DNA of 64,000 nt from Staphylococcus debuckii (lineage in GTDB: Bacteria > Bacillota > Bacilli > Staphylococcales > Staphylococcaceae), in NCBI RefSeq assembly GCF_003718735.1, contig NZ_CP033460.1, forward strand, positions 310,001 through 374,000, given 5' to 3'. A program made the position numbers and the translations under genes. Below the pieces are notes generated by a model that was not told the DNA's origin, ran no database searches, and saw nothing but the letters and a program-made list of their open reading frames with translations. Shown one piece after another: positions 25,775 to 34,277 of this stretch (positions are counted from its first letter, which is position 1; each line of letters opens with the position of its first letter).

Positions 25775-25829
25775 ATTTAGGGTTGTTTATTTTATTTAGG
25801 AAGGTTTTAGGAGTGATTTCAGGTTATTC

Positions 25830-26597
25830 TTAGAAATAATTGGCAGTAATACCGCCATCTACATTAATATTTGCTCCATTTGTCCAATCGGATTCATCTG
25901 AAGCAAGATAGATGGCACAATTAACAATATCTTCTGGTTTGCCAAAACGTCCCGCAGGTTGACGACCAAGACGGACTGCTTTGGCTTCTTCATCAGATAC
26001 TAGCCATTCCATCAATAAAGGTGTTTCTATAGGACCAGGGCTGATAGCATTGGTTCTGATACCTTTCGGACGGAATTGAATAGCTAATGATTTTGTTAAT
26101 GCGACCACTGCACCTTTAGATGCAGTATAGGCATCTTGAGGAACCGAGCAACCCATTTGGGCTACAAAAGAAGCGATATTAATAATTGATCCAGAAGCTT
26201 GCTTTTCCATAACTGGAATAACATATTTTGTCATCAAGAAAATACCTTTGACATTGATATTCATTACTAAGTCCCAAACTGCTTGTTCAGTGTTGATAAC
26301 AGAATTATCAGCTTCAGGCATTACACCTGCATTATTGTATAACACATCAATGTGGCCATATTCTTCAACAACGCCTTCCACTGCATTTTTTACAGCTTCT
26401 TCATCAATAATATCGACTTCAAAGAAAGAAGCTTCGCCGCCATCTTGGTTGATTTGATCCACAACTTGTTTTCCTGCTTTTTGATCTCTTTCAAATACAG
26501 CGACTTTTGCACCTTCTTTAGAAAACATCTCTGCCGCGACTTTACCCATACCGCCACCGGCACCTGTTATAATGCACACCTTATCTTTTAATCTCAT
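25830..26597 (-). CDS. Short-chain dehydrogenase/reductase
   Basis: A 255-residue NAD(P)-dependent SDR. It has the nucleotide motif TGAGGGMG near 11-18, NNAG near 88-91, a catalytic serine in IINIASF near 137-143, and the YxxxK pair in YTASKGA near 157-163. The C-terminal GANINVDGG is also typical. It is the third gene after an aldehyde dehydrogenase and a glutamine synthetase-like ligase, all probably under EutV-dependent antitermination. In that setting it most plausibly oxidises the hydroxyl of gamma-glutamylethanolamide to the aldehyde; this substrate is inferred. A GAGGAGG site supports the start. Confidence 0.88.
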   Translation of the reverse strand: MRLKDKVCIITGAGGGMGKVAAEMFSKEGAKVAVFERDQKAGKQVVDQINQDGGEASFFEVDIIDEEAVKNAVEGVVEEYGHIDVLYNNAGVMPEADNSVINTEQAVWDLVMNINVKGIFLMTKYVIPVMEKQASGSIINIASFVAQMGCSVPQDAYTASKGAVVALTKSLAIQFRPKGIRTNAISPGPIETPLLMEWLVSDEEAKAVRLGRQPAGRFGKPEDIVNCAIYLASDESDWTNGANINVDGGITANYF

Positions 26598-26638
26598 TTT
26601 AAAAGCCTCCTCGTATAATAAGTTTATATTGAAAAAGA

Positions 26639-28060
26639 TTAACCTTGTTCAAAGTAACGCGCGCGTTCCCAAGTAGTTACAAATGAGTCGTATTCATCTT
26701 GTTCTGTTTGTGCTGCATGTAAATAGTGTTTTGCTACTTCTTCGCCAAGCACCTCTTTCACCACGTCACTGTTTTTCCATTCTAAAATAGCTTGATGAAG
26801 AGAAGATGGAATACGATCCACTTCATTTTGTTCATACGCATTACCTTTTAATTCATCTGCTAAAATTTCTTTATGTTCAATTCCATATAAACCTGCGCCG
26901 ATTAAAGCGGCATAAGCAAGATATGGATTCATGTCTGCTCCGCAAATACGAGATTCAAAGCGTAAAGCATTACCTTCACCCACAACACGATAACCAGCTG
27001 AACGGTTATCTTTGCTCCATGCAATACTTACTGGTGCCCAACTGTTTGGAGCAAAACGTTTATAAGAATTAATATTCGGAGCAAACATCAATGCAAAATC
27101 TTTCGTATATTTGATGACACCTGCTAAGAAATGCTGCATTGTTTCAGACATTGGATTTGAAGCATCATTACCTGCATAAAAAGCATTTTTGCCAGTATTG
27201 GTATCCATCATACTTAAATGGATATGGCCGCTTGAGCCTGTCCACTCTTCAAAAGGTTTAGCCATGAAAGTAACAGATTTCTCATTTTGAATACAAATTT
27301 CTTTCATCCCATGTTTGAACATTAAATGTTGATCTGCTGCATTGATTGCATCTGAATATTTTAAGTTGATTTCATGTTGTCCTTTGTAAGCCTCACCTTT
27401 AGAAGATTCAACGATAATATCCATCAGGCTCATTTGGCGACGTATTTCTTGATAAAGCGGTTCGTTTTTTGAACCTTGCAATAAATTATAGTCTTCGTTT
27501 AAATGACCTGCTGGTTCTAATTCATCATAACCTTGCGCATTTATGTCTTTGAATGAATCATTAAATAAGTAGAATTCTAATTCACTGGCCATATGAGGAG
27601 ATAGGCCGTAAGCTTCAGCTTTTTGGATTTGGTGCTGCAAAATATTACGCGGAGCCACGCTAATTGGTTCACTGCCATCTACTGTATATACATCTGCGAA
27701 AACCATAGCTGTACGTGACATCCAAGGAATTACTTTTAAGGTATTCCAATCTGGTAATGCTAAATAATCACCATATCCTTTATCCCAATTCATGAAATCA
27801 TAGCCATCATCTGTATCCATTTCAAAGTTTGTACCTAAAAGATAGTTGCAAAAATGTGTACCCTCTGAAATGTCATTTTCTAAAATGAAATCGCCTGTGA
27901 TACGTTTCCCCATCAAACGACCTTGCATATCGCAAAAACCAAGTACCAAAGTATCAATTTTACCTTTATCAATCATTTCCATCATTTCATCTTTTGTAAT
28001 GTTTCCTGTTTTCTTTTTGTTACGACGATGTTTGTTAAAATCATTAATCTCTCTAAACAT
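26639..28060 (-). CDS. Glutamine synthetase-like ligase (gamma-glutamylamine synthetase)
   Basis: A 473-residue member of the GlnA superfamily related to gamma-glutamylpolyamine and gamma-glutamylethanolamide synthetases rather than to GlnA. It has ASELEFYLF near 157-165 (metal-binding glutamates), KGQHEINLKYSDA near 225-237, GSSGHIHLSM near 271-280, and DNRSAGYRVV near 346-355, where the ATP-binding arginine region differs from classical NRSAAIRIP. Such enzymes join glutamate to an amine using ATP. Linkage to eutVW-eutH, an SDR and an ALDH suggests ethanolamine as the amine. Polyamines or amino alcohols remain possible. A perfect AAGGAGG ribosome binding site precedes the ATG. Confidence 0.9.
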   Translation of the reverse strand: MFREINDFNKHRRNKKKTGNITKDEMMEMIDKGKIDTLVLGFCDMQGRLMGKRITGDFILENDISEGTHFCNYLLGTNFEMDTDDGYDFMNWDKGYGDYLALPDWNTLKVIPWMSRTAMVFADVYTVDGSEPISVAPRNILQHQIQKAEAYGLSPHMASELEFYLFNDSFKDINAQGYDELEPAGHLNEDYNLLQGSKNEPLYQEIRRQMSLMDIIVESSKGEAYKGQHEINLKYSDAINAADQHLMFKHGMKEICIQNEKSVTFMAKPFEEWTGSSGHIHLSMMDTNTGKNAFYAGNDASNPMSETMQHFLAGVIKYTKDFALMFAPNINSYKRFAPNSWAPVSIAWSKDNRSAGYRVVGEGNALRFESRICGADMNPYLAYAALIGAGLYGIEHKEILADELKGNAYEQNEVDRIPSSLHQAILEWKNSDVVKEVLGEEVAKHYLHAAQTEQDEYDSFVTTWERARYFEQG

Positions 28061-28080
28061 TTGAACCGCCTCCTTAATAT

Positions 28081-29520
28081 TTATGCATCTAATGAAAGTG
28101 AGATATATTTTAATTCTAAGAAACCATCTAATCCATAATGTCCGCCTTCACGGCCCATTCCGCTTTCTTTGATACCGCCGAATGGTGCTTGAGGGACACT
28201 TAATTGAGTACCATTTACACCAATCATTCCGAAGTCTAATTGTTCACTGACTTGATAGACAGTATTTACATTGTTTGAGAAGAAATAGGCCGCTAAACCG
28301 TATGGAGAAGCATTTGCAATTTTAATAGCCTCAGCTATTGTGTCGAAAGAAATAATAGGTGCTACAGGTCCGAATATTTCTTCTTTAGCAATAGACATCT
28401 CAGGTTTAACATTTGTAACGACTGTAGGTTGATAAAATAAGTCAGAAGGTGAATCATCCACTCTTTTACCGCCTGCAGCGATATTTGCACCTTCTTTTTC
28501 AGCTTCACTTACAAGTTTTTCAACTTTTTCGATAGCTCCTGAATTAATTAATGGACCGACTTGAACATCCTTTTGATTACCAGGACCTACTCTTAACTGG
28601 TTCACACGCTCAATGATTTTAGTTGTAAGCTTATCTCTAATTTCACTTTGCGCAAGTACCGTATTAATGCCATTGCACATCTGGCCTGTATTTTCAAATT
28701 TGTTTTCTGCAATGGCATCTGCAGCTTGATCTAAGTCTGCATCATTTAGAACGATAGCTGGTGCGTTTCCGCCAAGTTCTAAAGAAATACGTTTCACTTG
28801 GTCCGCAGCTTTTTTCATTAACAACTTTCCAATTTCTGTAGATCCAGTGAAAGAAATTTTACTGACACGGCGATCATGTAATAGTGTTTCAGAAATGAGT
28901 GATGACTTGCCTGTTATCAAATTTGCTACACCATTATCGATACCGGTTGCCATTAATTCATCCATGATAGCAATCGCTATGCGCGGTGTTTCACTAGACG
29001 GTTTAACGATAACCGTACAGCCTGCTGCAAGTGCAGGTGAAACTTTTCTAGCTACCATAGCGCCTGGGAAATTCCAGGGTGTGATAAGTGCGCAAACACC
29101 TACAGGTTGTTTAATGACTGAGATGCGTTGGTTAGGGGAAGAAGGGGGTATAATCTCGCCGTATATCCGTTTTCCTTCTTCTGCATTCCATTTAATGAAT
29201 TGAACGCAACCTTCAATCTCTCCTAAAGACTCGCTATAAGGCTTACCTTGTTCTTCAGTCATGATAGAAGCGAGTTTTTCTTTTTTATGAAGCAAATTTT
29301 TAGCCCATGCATGTAAATAATCGGCACGTTCAGTAGCTGTTAATTTTGACCAAGAAGAGAACGCTTGGTATGAAGCATCGATTGCATCATTGATTAAAGC
29401 TTCAGTTACATTAGGCACCTCTCCAATCACTTCGTTTGTTGCTGGATTAGTAACTTTCAAGGCATTGTCAGTTTGAATTTTCTTGCCATTAGTCCAGTTA
29501 TGATTCAAATTATCTCCCAT
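28081..29520 (-). CDS. Aldehyde dehydrogenase family protein
   Basis: A 479-residue NAD(P)-dependent aldehyde dehydrogenase. It shows ITPWNFPGAMVARKVSPALA near 148-167, FTGSTEIGKLL near 226-236, the base glutamate in ELGGNAPAIV near 252-261, and the nucleophilic cysteine in TGQMCNGINTV near 281-291. It is similar to, but clearly distinct from, the gabD product at 16427. It leads an operon with the ligase and SDR genes. It would oxidise gamma-glutamyl-aminoacetaldehyde to gamma-glutamylglycine in the proposed ethanolamine route. Its leader carries a sigma-A promoter and an ANTAR-like attenuator. Confidence 0.92.
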   Translation of the reverse strand: MGDNLNHNWTNGKKIQTDNALKVTNPATNEVIGEVPNVTEALINDAIDASYQAFSSWSKLTATERADYLHAWAKNLLHKKEKLASIMTEEQGKPYSESLGEIEGCVQFIKWNAEEGKRIYGEIIPPSSPNQRISVIKQPVGVCALITPWNFPGAMVARKVSPALAAGCTVIVKPSSETPRIAIAIMDELMATGIDNGVANLITGKSSLISETLLHDRRVSKISFTGSTEIGKLLMKKAADQVKRISLELGGNAPAIVLNDADLDQAADAIAENKFENTGQMCNGINTVLAQSEIRDKLTTKIIERVNQLRVGPGNQKDVQVGPLINSGAIEKVEKLVSEAEKEGANIAAGGKRVDDSPSDLFYQPTVVTNVKPEMSIAKEEIFGPVAPIISFDTIAEAIKIANASPYGLAAYFFSNNVNTVYQVSEQLDFGMIGVNGTQLSVPQAPFGGIKESGMGREGGHYGLDGFLELKYISLSLDA

Positions 29521-29540
29521 ATAAATCTCCTCCTTAACAC

Positions 29541-29613
29541 AAAAAGAGGCCTACACAATTATCCTTTGCGGATATTGTATAAGCCTCTTTGCTCAATTAA
29601 ATTCACTTGTATA
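29541..29613 (-). promoter_or_regulatory. Candidate ANTAR antitermination leader of the ALDH operon
   Basis: On the minus strand a long terminator hairpin (29590 down to 29541, ending in TTTTT) precedes the ALDH gene. Its 5' arm overlaps a small hairpin GAGC-AAAGAG-GCTT (29594-29581) with an A1/G4 hexaloop nearly identical to that before eutH. TATACAAGTGAAT (29613-29601) precedes it, matching the eutH leader box with similar spacing (6 versus 8 bases). Confidence 0.65.
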
Positions 29614-29641
29614 CTTCAGAAAGTCTAGTGACTTATCAACA

Positions 29642-29670
29642 ATACTACTAAATATTCAGAACCTTGTCAA
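29642..29670 (-). promoter_or_regulatory. Sigma-A promoter of the ALDH operon
   Basis: On the minus strand TTGACA (29670-29665), a 17-base spacer and TAGTAT (29647-29642) form a strong housekeeping promoter. It starts a leader of about 115 bases that contains the candidate ANTAR element. Confidence 0.65.
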
Positions 29671-29724
29671 TATTCAATCTCTGGATTATACTGTGACCTA
29701 ACTTAAAAGAGAGAAGGTATTTCT

Positions 29725-30804
29725 ATGACAAAGACATTAGACTTATTGAAATCATTAATTGAATTTGATAGTTCAACCAAAGATGCAGCGAATAAAACAC
29801 TTCAATTTTGCAAAGCATGGTTGGAAAAAGAAGGGTTAGAACCAGTACGATTAACCAACGATGGATTCGATTCTCTTATTTGTAATATAGGGTCAGGAGA
29901 ACAACGATTAATTTTGAATGGTCATGTAGATGTTGTGAGTGGTAAACCTGATCAATTTGAACCCAAAGTTGAAGGAAATAAGATTTATGGGCGTGGTTCT
30001 GCCGATATGAAAGCGGGTGTAAGTGCCATGATGAGTGCTTTGAGCGAATTACAACATAAAGATTTAGGTAATACATCTGTTCAGTTGCAACTTGTAACGG
30101 ATGAGGAAATTGGTGGGAAACATGGTGCTAATTTCTTAACAGAACAAGGTTATTTAGGGGATTTTGTAATCTGCGGAGAGCCAACCCAACTTGGTATTGG
30201 ATATCAAGCTAAAGGGATTTTGCAAATTGATATTCACTTAAAAGGTAAATCAGCCCATGGCAGTCGTCCATGGGAAGGTGATAATGCTATTGAAAAAGCA
30301 TTAGAAACTTATCAAAAAATATTAGAATTACCTTTTGCTAAAGAATCTACAGCGTTATTTGATAGACCATCTATTAATTTGGCCAAAATCAGAGGGGGAA
30401 CAGTTTATAACAAAGTACCAGATGAAGCGGTCATTTCATATGATATACGATTTTTACCCGGCCAAAATGAAGAAGAAATTTTAAAACAGATTCAAACAAT
30501 AACGGATGGAGAAATTTCGGTTCATTTATCAGGTGCTTCTGTAATAAATGAAACAGACAATCCATTGATTCAAAAGCTGGTCAAAGAAATTTCTCAGGAA
30601 ACTCAACAACCTGCTGAAGCTGTCAAATTATTTGGGCAACATGGATTTGCCGATACAAGATATTTTGCTCGTTTCGGCACACCGGCTGTTGAGTTCGGAC
30701 CTTCTGGTGCGGCATGGCATGGAGATAATGAATATGCTGAAATTAACTCTATAGAAACTTATAAAAATATATTGGTGAAATTCGCTGAGTCTTACTCAAA
30801 ATAA
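29725..30804 (+). CDS. M20 family metallopeptidase (ArgE/DapE-like), copy 1
   Basis: A 359-residue zinc hydrolase. Metal ligands are visible in LNGHVDVV near 72-79 (His) and RGSADMKAG near 91-99 (Asp), the catalytic glutamate pair in TDEEIGG near 125-131, CGEP near 151-154, and the C-terminal histidine in AAWHGDNEYA near 331-340. M20 enzymes cleave peptides, N-acyl groups or gamma-glutamyl amides. It is divergent from the ALDH operon and could release glutamate and glycine from gamma-glutamylglycine; that role is inferred. A close paralogue lies at 50451-51554. Confidence 0.9.
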   Translation: MTKTLDLLKSLIEFDSSTKDAANKTLQFCKAWLEKEGLEPVRLTNDGFDSLICNIGSGEQRLILNGHVDVVSGKPDQFEPKVEGNKIYGRGSADMKAGVSAMMSALSELQHKDLGNTSVQLQLVTDEEIGGKHGANFLTEQGYLGDFVICGEPTQLGIGYQAKGILQIDIHLKGKSAHGSRPWEGDNAIEKALETYQKILELPFAKESTALFDRPSINLAKIRGGTVYNKVPDEAVISYDIRFLPGQNEEEILKQIQTITDGEISVHLSGASVINETDNPLIQKLVKEISQETQQPAEAVKLFGQHGFADTRYFARFGTPAVEFGPSGAAWHGDNEYAEINSIETYKNILVKFAESYSK

Positions 30805-30813
30805 ACAGTTCGT

Positions 30814-30857
30814 AAAGTATGAATCTCTAGGAATAAGAGTATTCATACTTTTAATTT
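30814..30857 (+). terminator. Terminator after the M20 peptidase
   Basis: AAGTATGAATCTCT and AGAGTATTCATACTT form a hairpin followed by TTAATTTTT. Confidence 0.75.
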
Positions 30858-30983
30858 TTATATTTTCGACGCTTCAACAGAATAAGTAGGTTTATATATT
30901 GAATATTCACAATATTAAAACGATATGGTATTCTATATCTACTTGAAAGGGGTTACAACAGAATATAGACAAGGGGAGATTTT

Positions 30984-32291
30984 ATGAATTTAGCAATTTT
31001 AGGCTTTATCATGATTGTTGTCTTTATGATTTTAATCATGAGTAGAAAAATGTCTGCGTTAGTTGCACTCATCGTAGTTCCAGTAGTCTTCGGCTTGATT
31101 GGGGGATTTTATTCAAGCTTAGGTAAAGACATATTGGAAGGTTTGACTACCGTAGCGCCGACCGGAATTATGTTAATCTTTGCAATACTTTATTTTGGGG
31201 TCATGATTGATGCAGGATTATTCAATCCTATCATCAGCATAATTATGAAAGGTGTTAAGGGTGATCCGGTTAAAATCACTATCGGTACAGTTGCTTTAGC
31301 ATCAATTGTAGCGCTGGATGGAGACGGTACAACAACTTTTATTATTACAGTAACAGCAATGATGCCGCTTTATAAGAAAATGGGGATGAACCTATACATA
31401 TTATCTACTTTAGCGTTGCTCTCAATCGGAGTCATGAATATGACACCATGGGGAGGACCGACAGCTCGTGCGATTTCTTCACTGCAATTAACGACTGAAG
31501 AAGTTTTCACACCTCTTATTCCAGTTATGGTTGCAGGTATCCTTTTTGCCTTCTTCGCTGCATATGTTTTAGGTCTCAGAGAAAGAAAAAGAATTGGCAT
31601 TCAGAATCATCTTTCACTCACGTTAGATGAAATGAATAATGCGAATGGGACAAATGAAGAAGATAAAGAATTACTGAGACCGAAATTAACGATAATCAAT
31701 GCGATTTTAACGATTGCATTATTAAGTGCTTTGATTACAAGTTTCTTACCTATTCCGGTACTCTTCATGCTTGGTTTTGCAGTAGCATTGATTATCAACT
31801 ATCCGCATTTGAATGTACAATCTGAGATTATTAAACGCCATGCAGGCAATGTATTAGCGGTGGTAAGTTTAGTATTCGCTTCAGGCGTATTCACAGGTGT
31901 CATGAGTGGTACCAAAATGGTGGACGCAATGGCAAGTTCATTAGTAAATATTGTACCAGATGCCATGGGAAATCATTTTGCTTTAATCACGGCCATTTTA
32001 AGTATGCCATTTACCTACTTCATGGCAAATGATCCTTTCTATTATGGCATTCTACCGATACTCGCAGAATCTGCACATCAATTCGGGATTTCTAAAGCCA
32101 TGATGGCAAGAGCATCTATTTTAGGACAGCCTCTGCATGTACTAAGTCCATTATACGCAGCCGGTTATTTATTGGTAGGTATGCTTGGTATCGATTATGG
32201 TACTAACCAGAAGATTGTAATGAAGTGGGCGATCGGATCTTCATTATTTATGATTTTAGTGGCTGGTTTAATTGGAATTATTGCATTTTAA
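30984..32291 (+). CDS. CitMHS family citrate/divalent metal transporter
   Basis: A 435-residue membrane transporter with about 12 hydrophobic segments. IVALDGDGTTTFIITVTAMM near 109-128 and MTPWGGPTARA near 153-163 are characteristic of CitMHS (CitM/CitH) proteins, which import citrate complexed with Mg or Ca in symport with protons. A GAATATAGACAAGGGGAG ribosome binding region precedes the ATG. It stands alone, with a terminator after it. Whether its substrate is citrate or another carboxylate from the neighbouring pathway is open. Confidence 0.88.
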   Translation: MNLAILGFIMIVVFMILIMSRKMSALVALIVVPVVFGLIGGFYSSLGKDILEGLTTVAPTGIMLIFAILYFGVMIDAGLFNPIISIIMKGVKGDPVKITIGTVALASIVALDGDGTTTFIITVTAMMPLYKKMGMNLYILSTLALLSIGVMNMTPWGGPTARAISSLQLTTEEVFTPLIPVMVAGILFAFFAAYVLGLRERKRIGIQNHLSLTLDEMNNANGTNEEDKELLRPKLTIINAILTIALLSALITSFLPIPVLFMLGFAVALIINYPHLNVQSEIIKRHAGNVLAVVSLVFASGVFTGVMSGTKMVDAMASSLVNIVPDAMGNHFALITAILSMPFTYFMANDPFYYGILPILAESAHQFGISKAMMARASILGQPLHVLSPLYAAGYLLVGMLGIDYGTNQKIVMKWAIGSSLFMILVAGLIGIIAF

Positions 32292-32309
32292 ATTAAAAAG
32301 AAACACACA

Positions 32310-32348
32310 AGGTGGTAATGGCAATTTAGAGAATTACCATCTTTTTAG
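32310..32348 (+). terminator. Terminator after the CitMHS transporter
   Basis: AGGTGGTAATGGCAA and GAATTACCATCTTTTT form a G-U tolerant hairpin with a terminal T-run. Confidence 0.65.
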
Positions 32349-32413
32349 TTGTCAAATAATTCCGAAAAATGACACCGTATTGCTAATTAAACAAAAATGA
32401 GGGAGGTTATAGA

Positions 32414-33328
32414 ATGCAACAACAATCAAAATGGAGACCCTATATTTTAACAATAATAGGTGCAGCCTGTTGGGGAGTAATCGGATTATTTATTCAACCA
32501 CTGTATGACAGAGGGTTTACAGCTTGGGATGCGGTAACTATTCGAGGTGTATTGACATTTATTTTTTTAATTACTTTTATGTTGGTATCAAACCCGAAAT
32601 CTTTGAAAACAAGATGGCAAGATCACATTTATTTTGCGGGTGCAGGAATTTTAAGCATGGTATTTTTTAACTATTTATATTTTGAAACATTTTCACAGTC
32701 GTCTTTATCGCTTGCGGTAACTTTGCTATATACAGGTCCTATCTTTGTAACTTTACTCAGCCGAATTTTCTTCAAAGAGCCTTTGAATTCTAATAAAATT
32801 ATTGCGTTAATCTTAGCTATAACAGGTTGTGGTTTTGTTGTTGGATTATTACCTTCATTCAAAGTCGAAGTGAGCACTAAAGTAATTGTAACAGGGATTC
32901 TTTCAGGGGTATGCTATTCGCTTTATACAATTTTCACAAAGCCTGTGACTAAGCGTTATTCTGCTTTAACGATTACGACTTATAACTTTCTATATACCAG
33001 TTTATTTATGTTGATTTTCAGTAAAACACCTTCAAAAATTGAAAAATTTGCACATCCAGATGTTATTGGTGCATCCATTGGCTTAGCATTTGTTTCAACA
33101 GTAATGGCTTATGTACTTTATATAGCAGGTCTTAAACATTTAGAAGCGAGCAAAGCTTCGATTCTCGCAACACTCGAACCAATTGTAGCGATTTTAACCG
33201 GGGTTATTTTCTTAGGTGATGTATTGAATACGTGGCAAACTTCAGGAATTGTCACTGTAATGTGTGCGGCTGTGATTGTCGGTAGAAATCCTCGAATGAA
33301 AGGACAGGAAGCTTTAAGTAGATATTGA
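32414..33328 (+). CDS. EamA/DMT family transporter
   Basis: A 304-residue membrane protein with ten predicted helices in two EamA repeats (about 12-145 and 158-295). Each repeat starts with a helix of the AACWGVIGLFIQPLY and SGVCYSLYTIFTKP type. The motif HLEASKASILATLEPIVAIL near 235-254 is typical of the second repeat. Drug/metabolite transporters of this family export or import amino acids and metabolites; the substrate is not evident. A GGGAGGTTATAG ribosome binding site precedes the ATG. A TetR-type regulator follows. Confidence 0.88.
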   Translation: MQQQSKWRPYILTIIGAACWGVIGLFIQPLYDRGFTAWDAVTIRGVLTFIFLITFMLVSNPKSLKTRWQDHIYFAGAGILSMVFFNYLYFETFSQSSLSLAVTLLYTGPIFVTLLSRIFFKEPLNSNKIIALILAITGCGFVVGLLPSFKVEVSTKVIVTGILSGVCYSLYTIFTKPVTKRYSALTITTYNFLYTSLFMLIFSKTPSKIEKFAHPDVIGASIGLAFVSTVMAYVLYIAGLKHLEASKASILATLEPIVAILTGVIFLGDVLNTWQTSGIVTVMCAAVIVGRNPRMKGQEALSRY

Positions 33329-33346
33329 TCTTTGATGTACAAAAAA

Positions 33347-33362
33347 TGTTTCGCGTGAAACT
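33347..33362. promoter_or_regulatory. parS-like 16-mer
   Basis: TGTTTCGCGTGAAACT matches the Firmicutes ParB/Spo0J parS consensus TGTTTCACGTGAAACA at 14 of 16 positions, with an inner GTTTC/GAAAC dyad. It lies in an intergenic region after the EamA gene. T-rich sequence follows, so it could alternatively be part of a weak terminator. Confidence 0.4.
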
Positions 33363-33492
33363 TCTTTTTATATACACTGTATATTTAACTGTACAATGTA
33401 GAATAAATATGATTAAATAGCAGTATAATCAAATGTAAAAAGATAGTGGGATTTTTACTAAAGTAAGTATATTAGAAAGAGTGAGTAAGATA

Positions 33493-34044
33493 ATGAACAA
33501 ATTAGATTTGCGCGTCGTACGTACAAGAAAGTTATTGTTGAAGGGGTTATATGAACTTTTAGAAGAGAAAGAGTTTTCTAAACTTACCATCGACCAAATA
33601 TGTGACCGTTCTATGGTGCACCGTACAACATTTTACAAACATTTTCATGATAAATATGCGTTATTAGAATTAATGTTGAATAATCTAAGTGAAAAATATT
33701 TTTCATACGAATTTAAAGAACGCATTAATCATCCGTTCAGAGTGACAGAAAAAGGATTTGAAGGGACTAAAGATTTTCATCGTATTTTAGAAAAGCAGAA
33801 AGAAGATAAAGAGTTCAATGATTTAATGTTTTCACAATTCATCAAGTTGTTACAAAAAGATATCCAAGAAAATATTGATCAAATAGATAAAGATTCTGAT
33901 ATACCAGAGGATTTGGTGTTCTATCTTTATGGTGGAGCAATCAAAGGATTTTCTAATTGGATAGAAAATAGTAGTGTTAAAATATCAGCAGATGAAGCTG
34001 ACACTTTATTCCATAAAATGGTCAATATCAAAGTAAAAGCATAA
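33493..34044 (+). CDS. TetR/AcrR family regulator
   Basis: A 183-residue regulator with an N-terminal TetR helix-turn-helix (about 5-55; FSKLTIDQICDRSMVHRTTF, then YKHFHDKYALL). The C-terminal domain is of the TetR_C_8 type often seen with this HTH in Firmicutes. The start may be ATG at 33493 or GTG at 33481. It could control the EamA transporter upstream, but the effector is unknown. Confidence 0.87.
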   Translation: MNKLDLRVVRTRKLLLKGLYELLEEKEFSKLTIDQICDRSMVHRTTFYKHFHDKYALLELMLNNLSEKYFSYEFKERINHPFRVTEKGFEGTKDFHRILEKQKEDKEFNDLMFSQFIKLLQKDIQENIDQIDKDSDIPEDLVFYLYGGAIKGFSNWIENSSVKISADEADTLFHKMVNIKVKA

Positions 34045-34057
34045 ATACTTTATAGTA

Positions 34058-34095
34058 GGGCGTAATTGCAGGATATGCAATTGCGTCTTTTTTAT
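34058..34095 (+). terminator. Terminator after the TetR gene
   Basis: GGCGTAATTGCA and TGCAATTGCGTC pair around GGATA, followed by a run of T. Confidence 0.75.
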
Positions 34096-34277
34096 ATAGG
34101 TAAGGCTACGGGTTGTCTGATGTTAGACTGTCGGAAGTCTAAAAATCCCACCAAGACAACAATACAAGATAATGAAACTATTAAGTGCTTTTTAAATTAT
34201 TGTTTACATAAATATAGCGTGCCTACACCAATTTAATTATAATAAATATAAAACTATCTTTAAGGGGAAAACAACTT

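Noticed and set aside
26639..28060. Housekeeping glutamine synthetase glnA
   Set aside because: The ATP-binding NRSAAIRIP motif is changed to NRSAGYRVV and the neighbours are an SDR and an ALDH. No glnR gene is adjacent.
16427..29520. One polyamine (Puu) pathway spanning gabTD and the ligase operon
   Set aside because: The sensor and transporter beside the ligase are of the EutVW/EutH type and no putrescine permease or PuuB oxidase is seen. It remains an alternative to ethanolamine.
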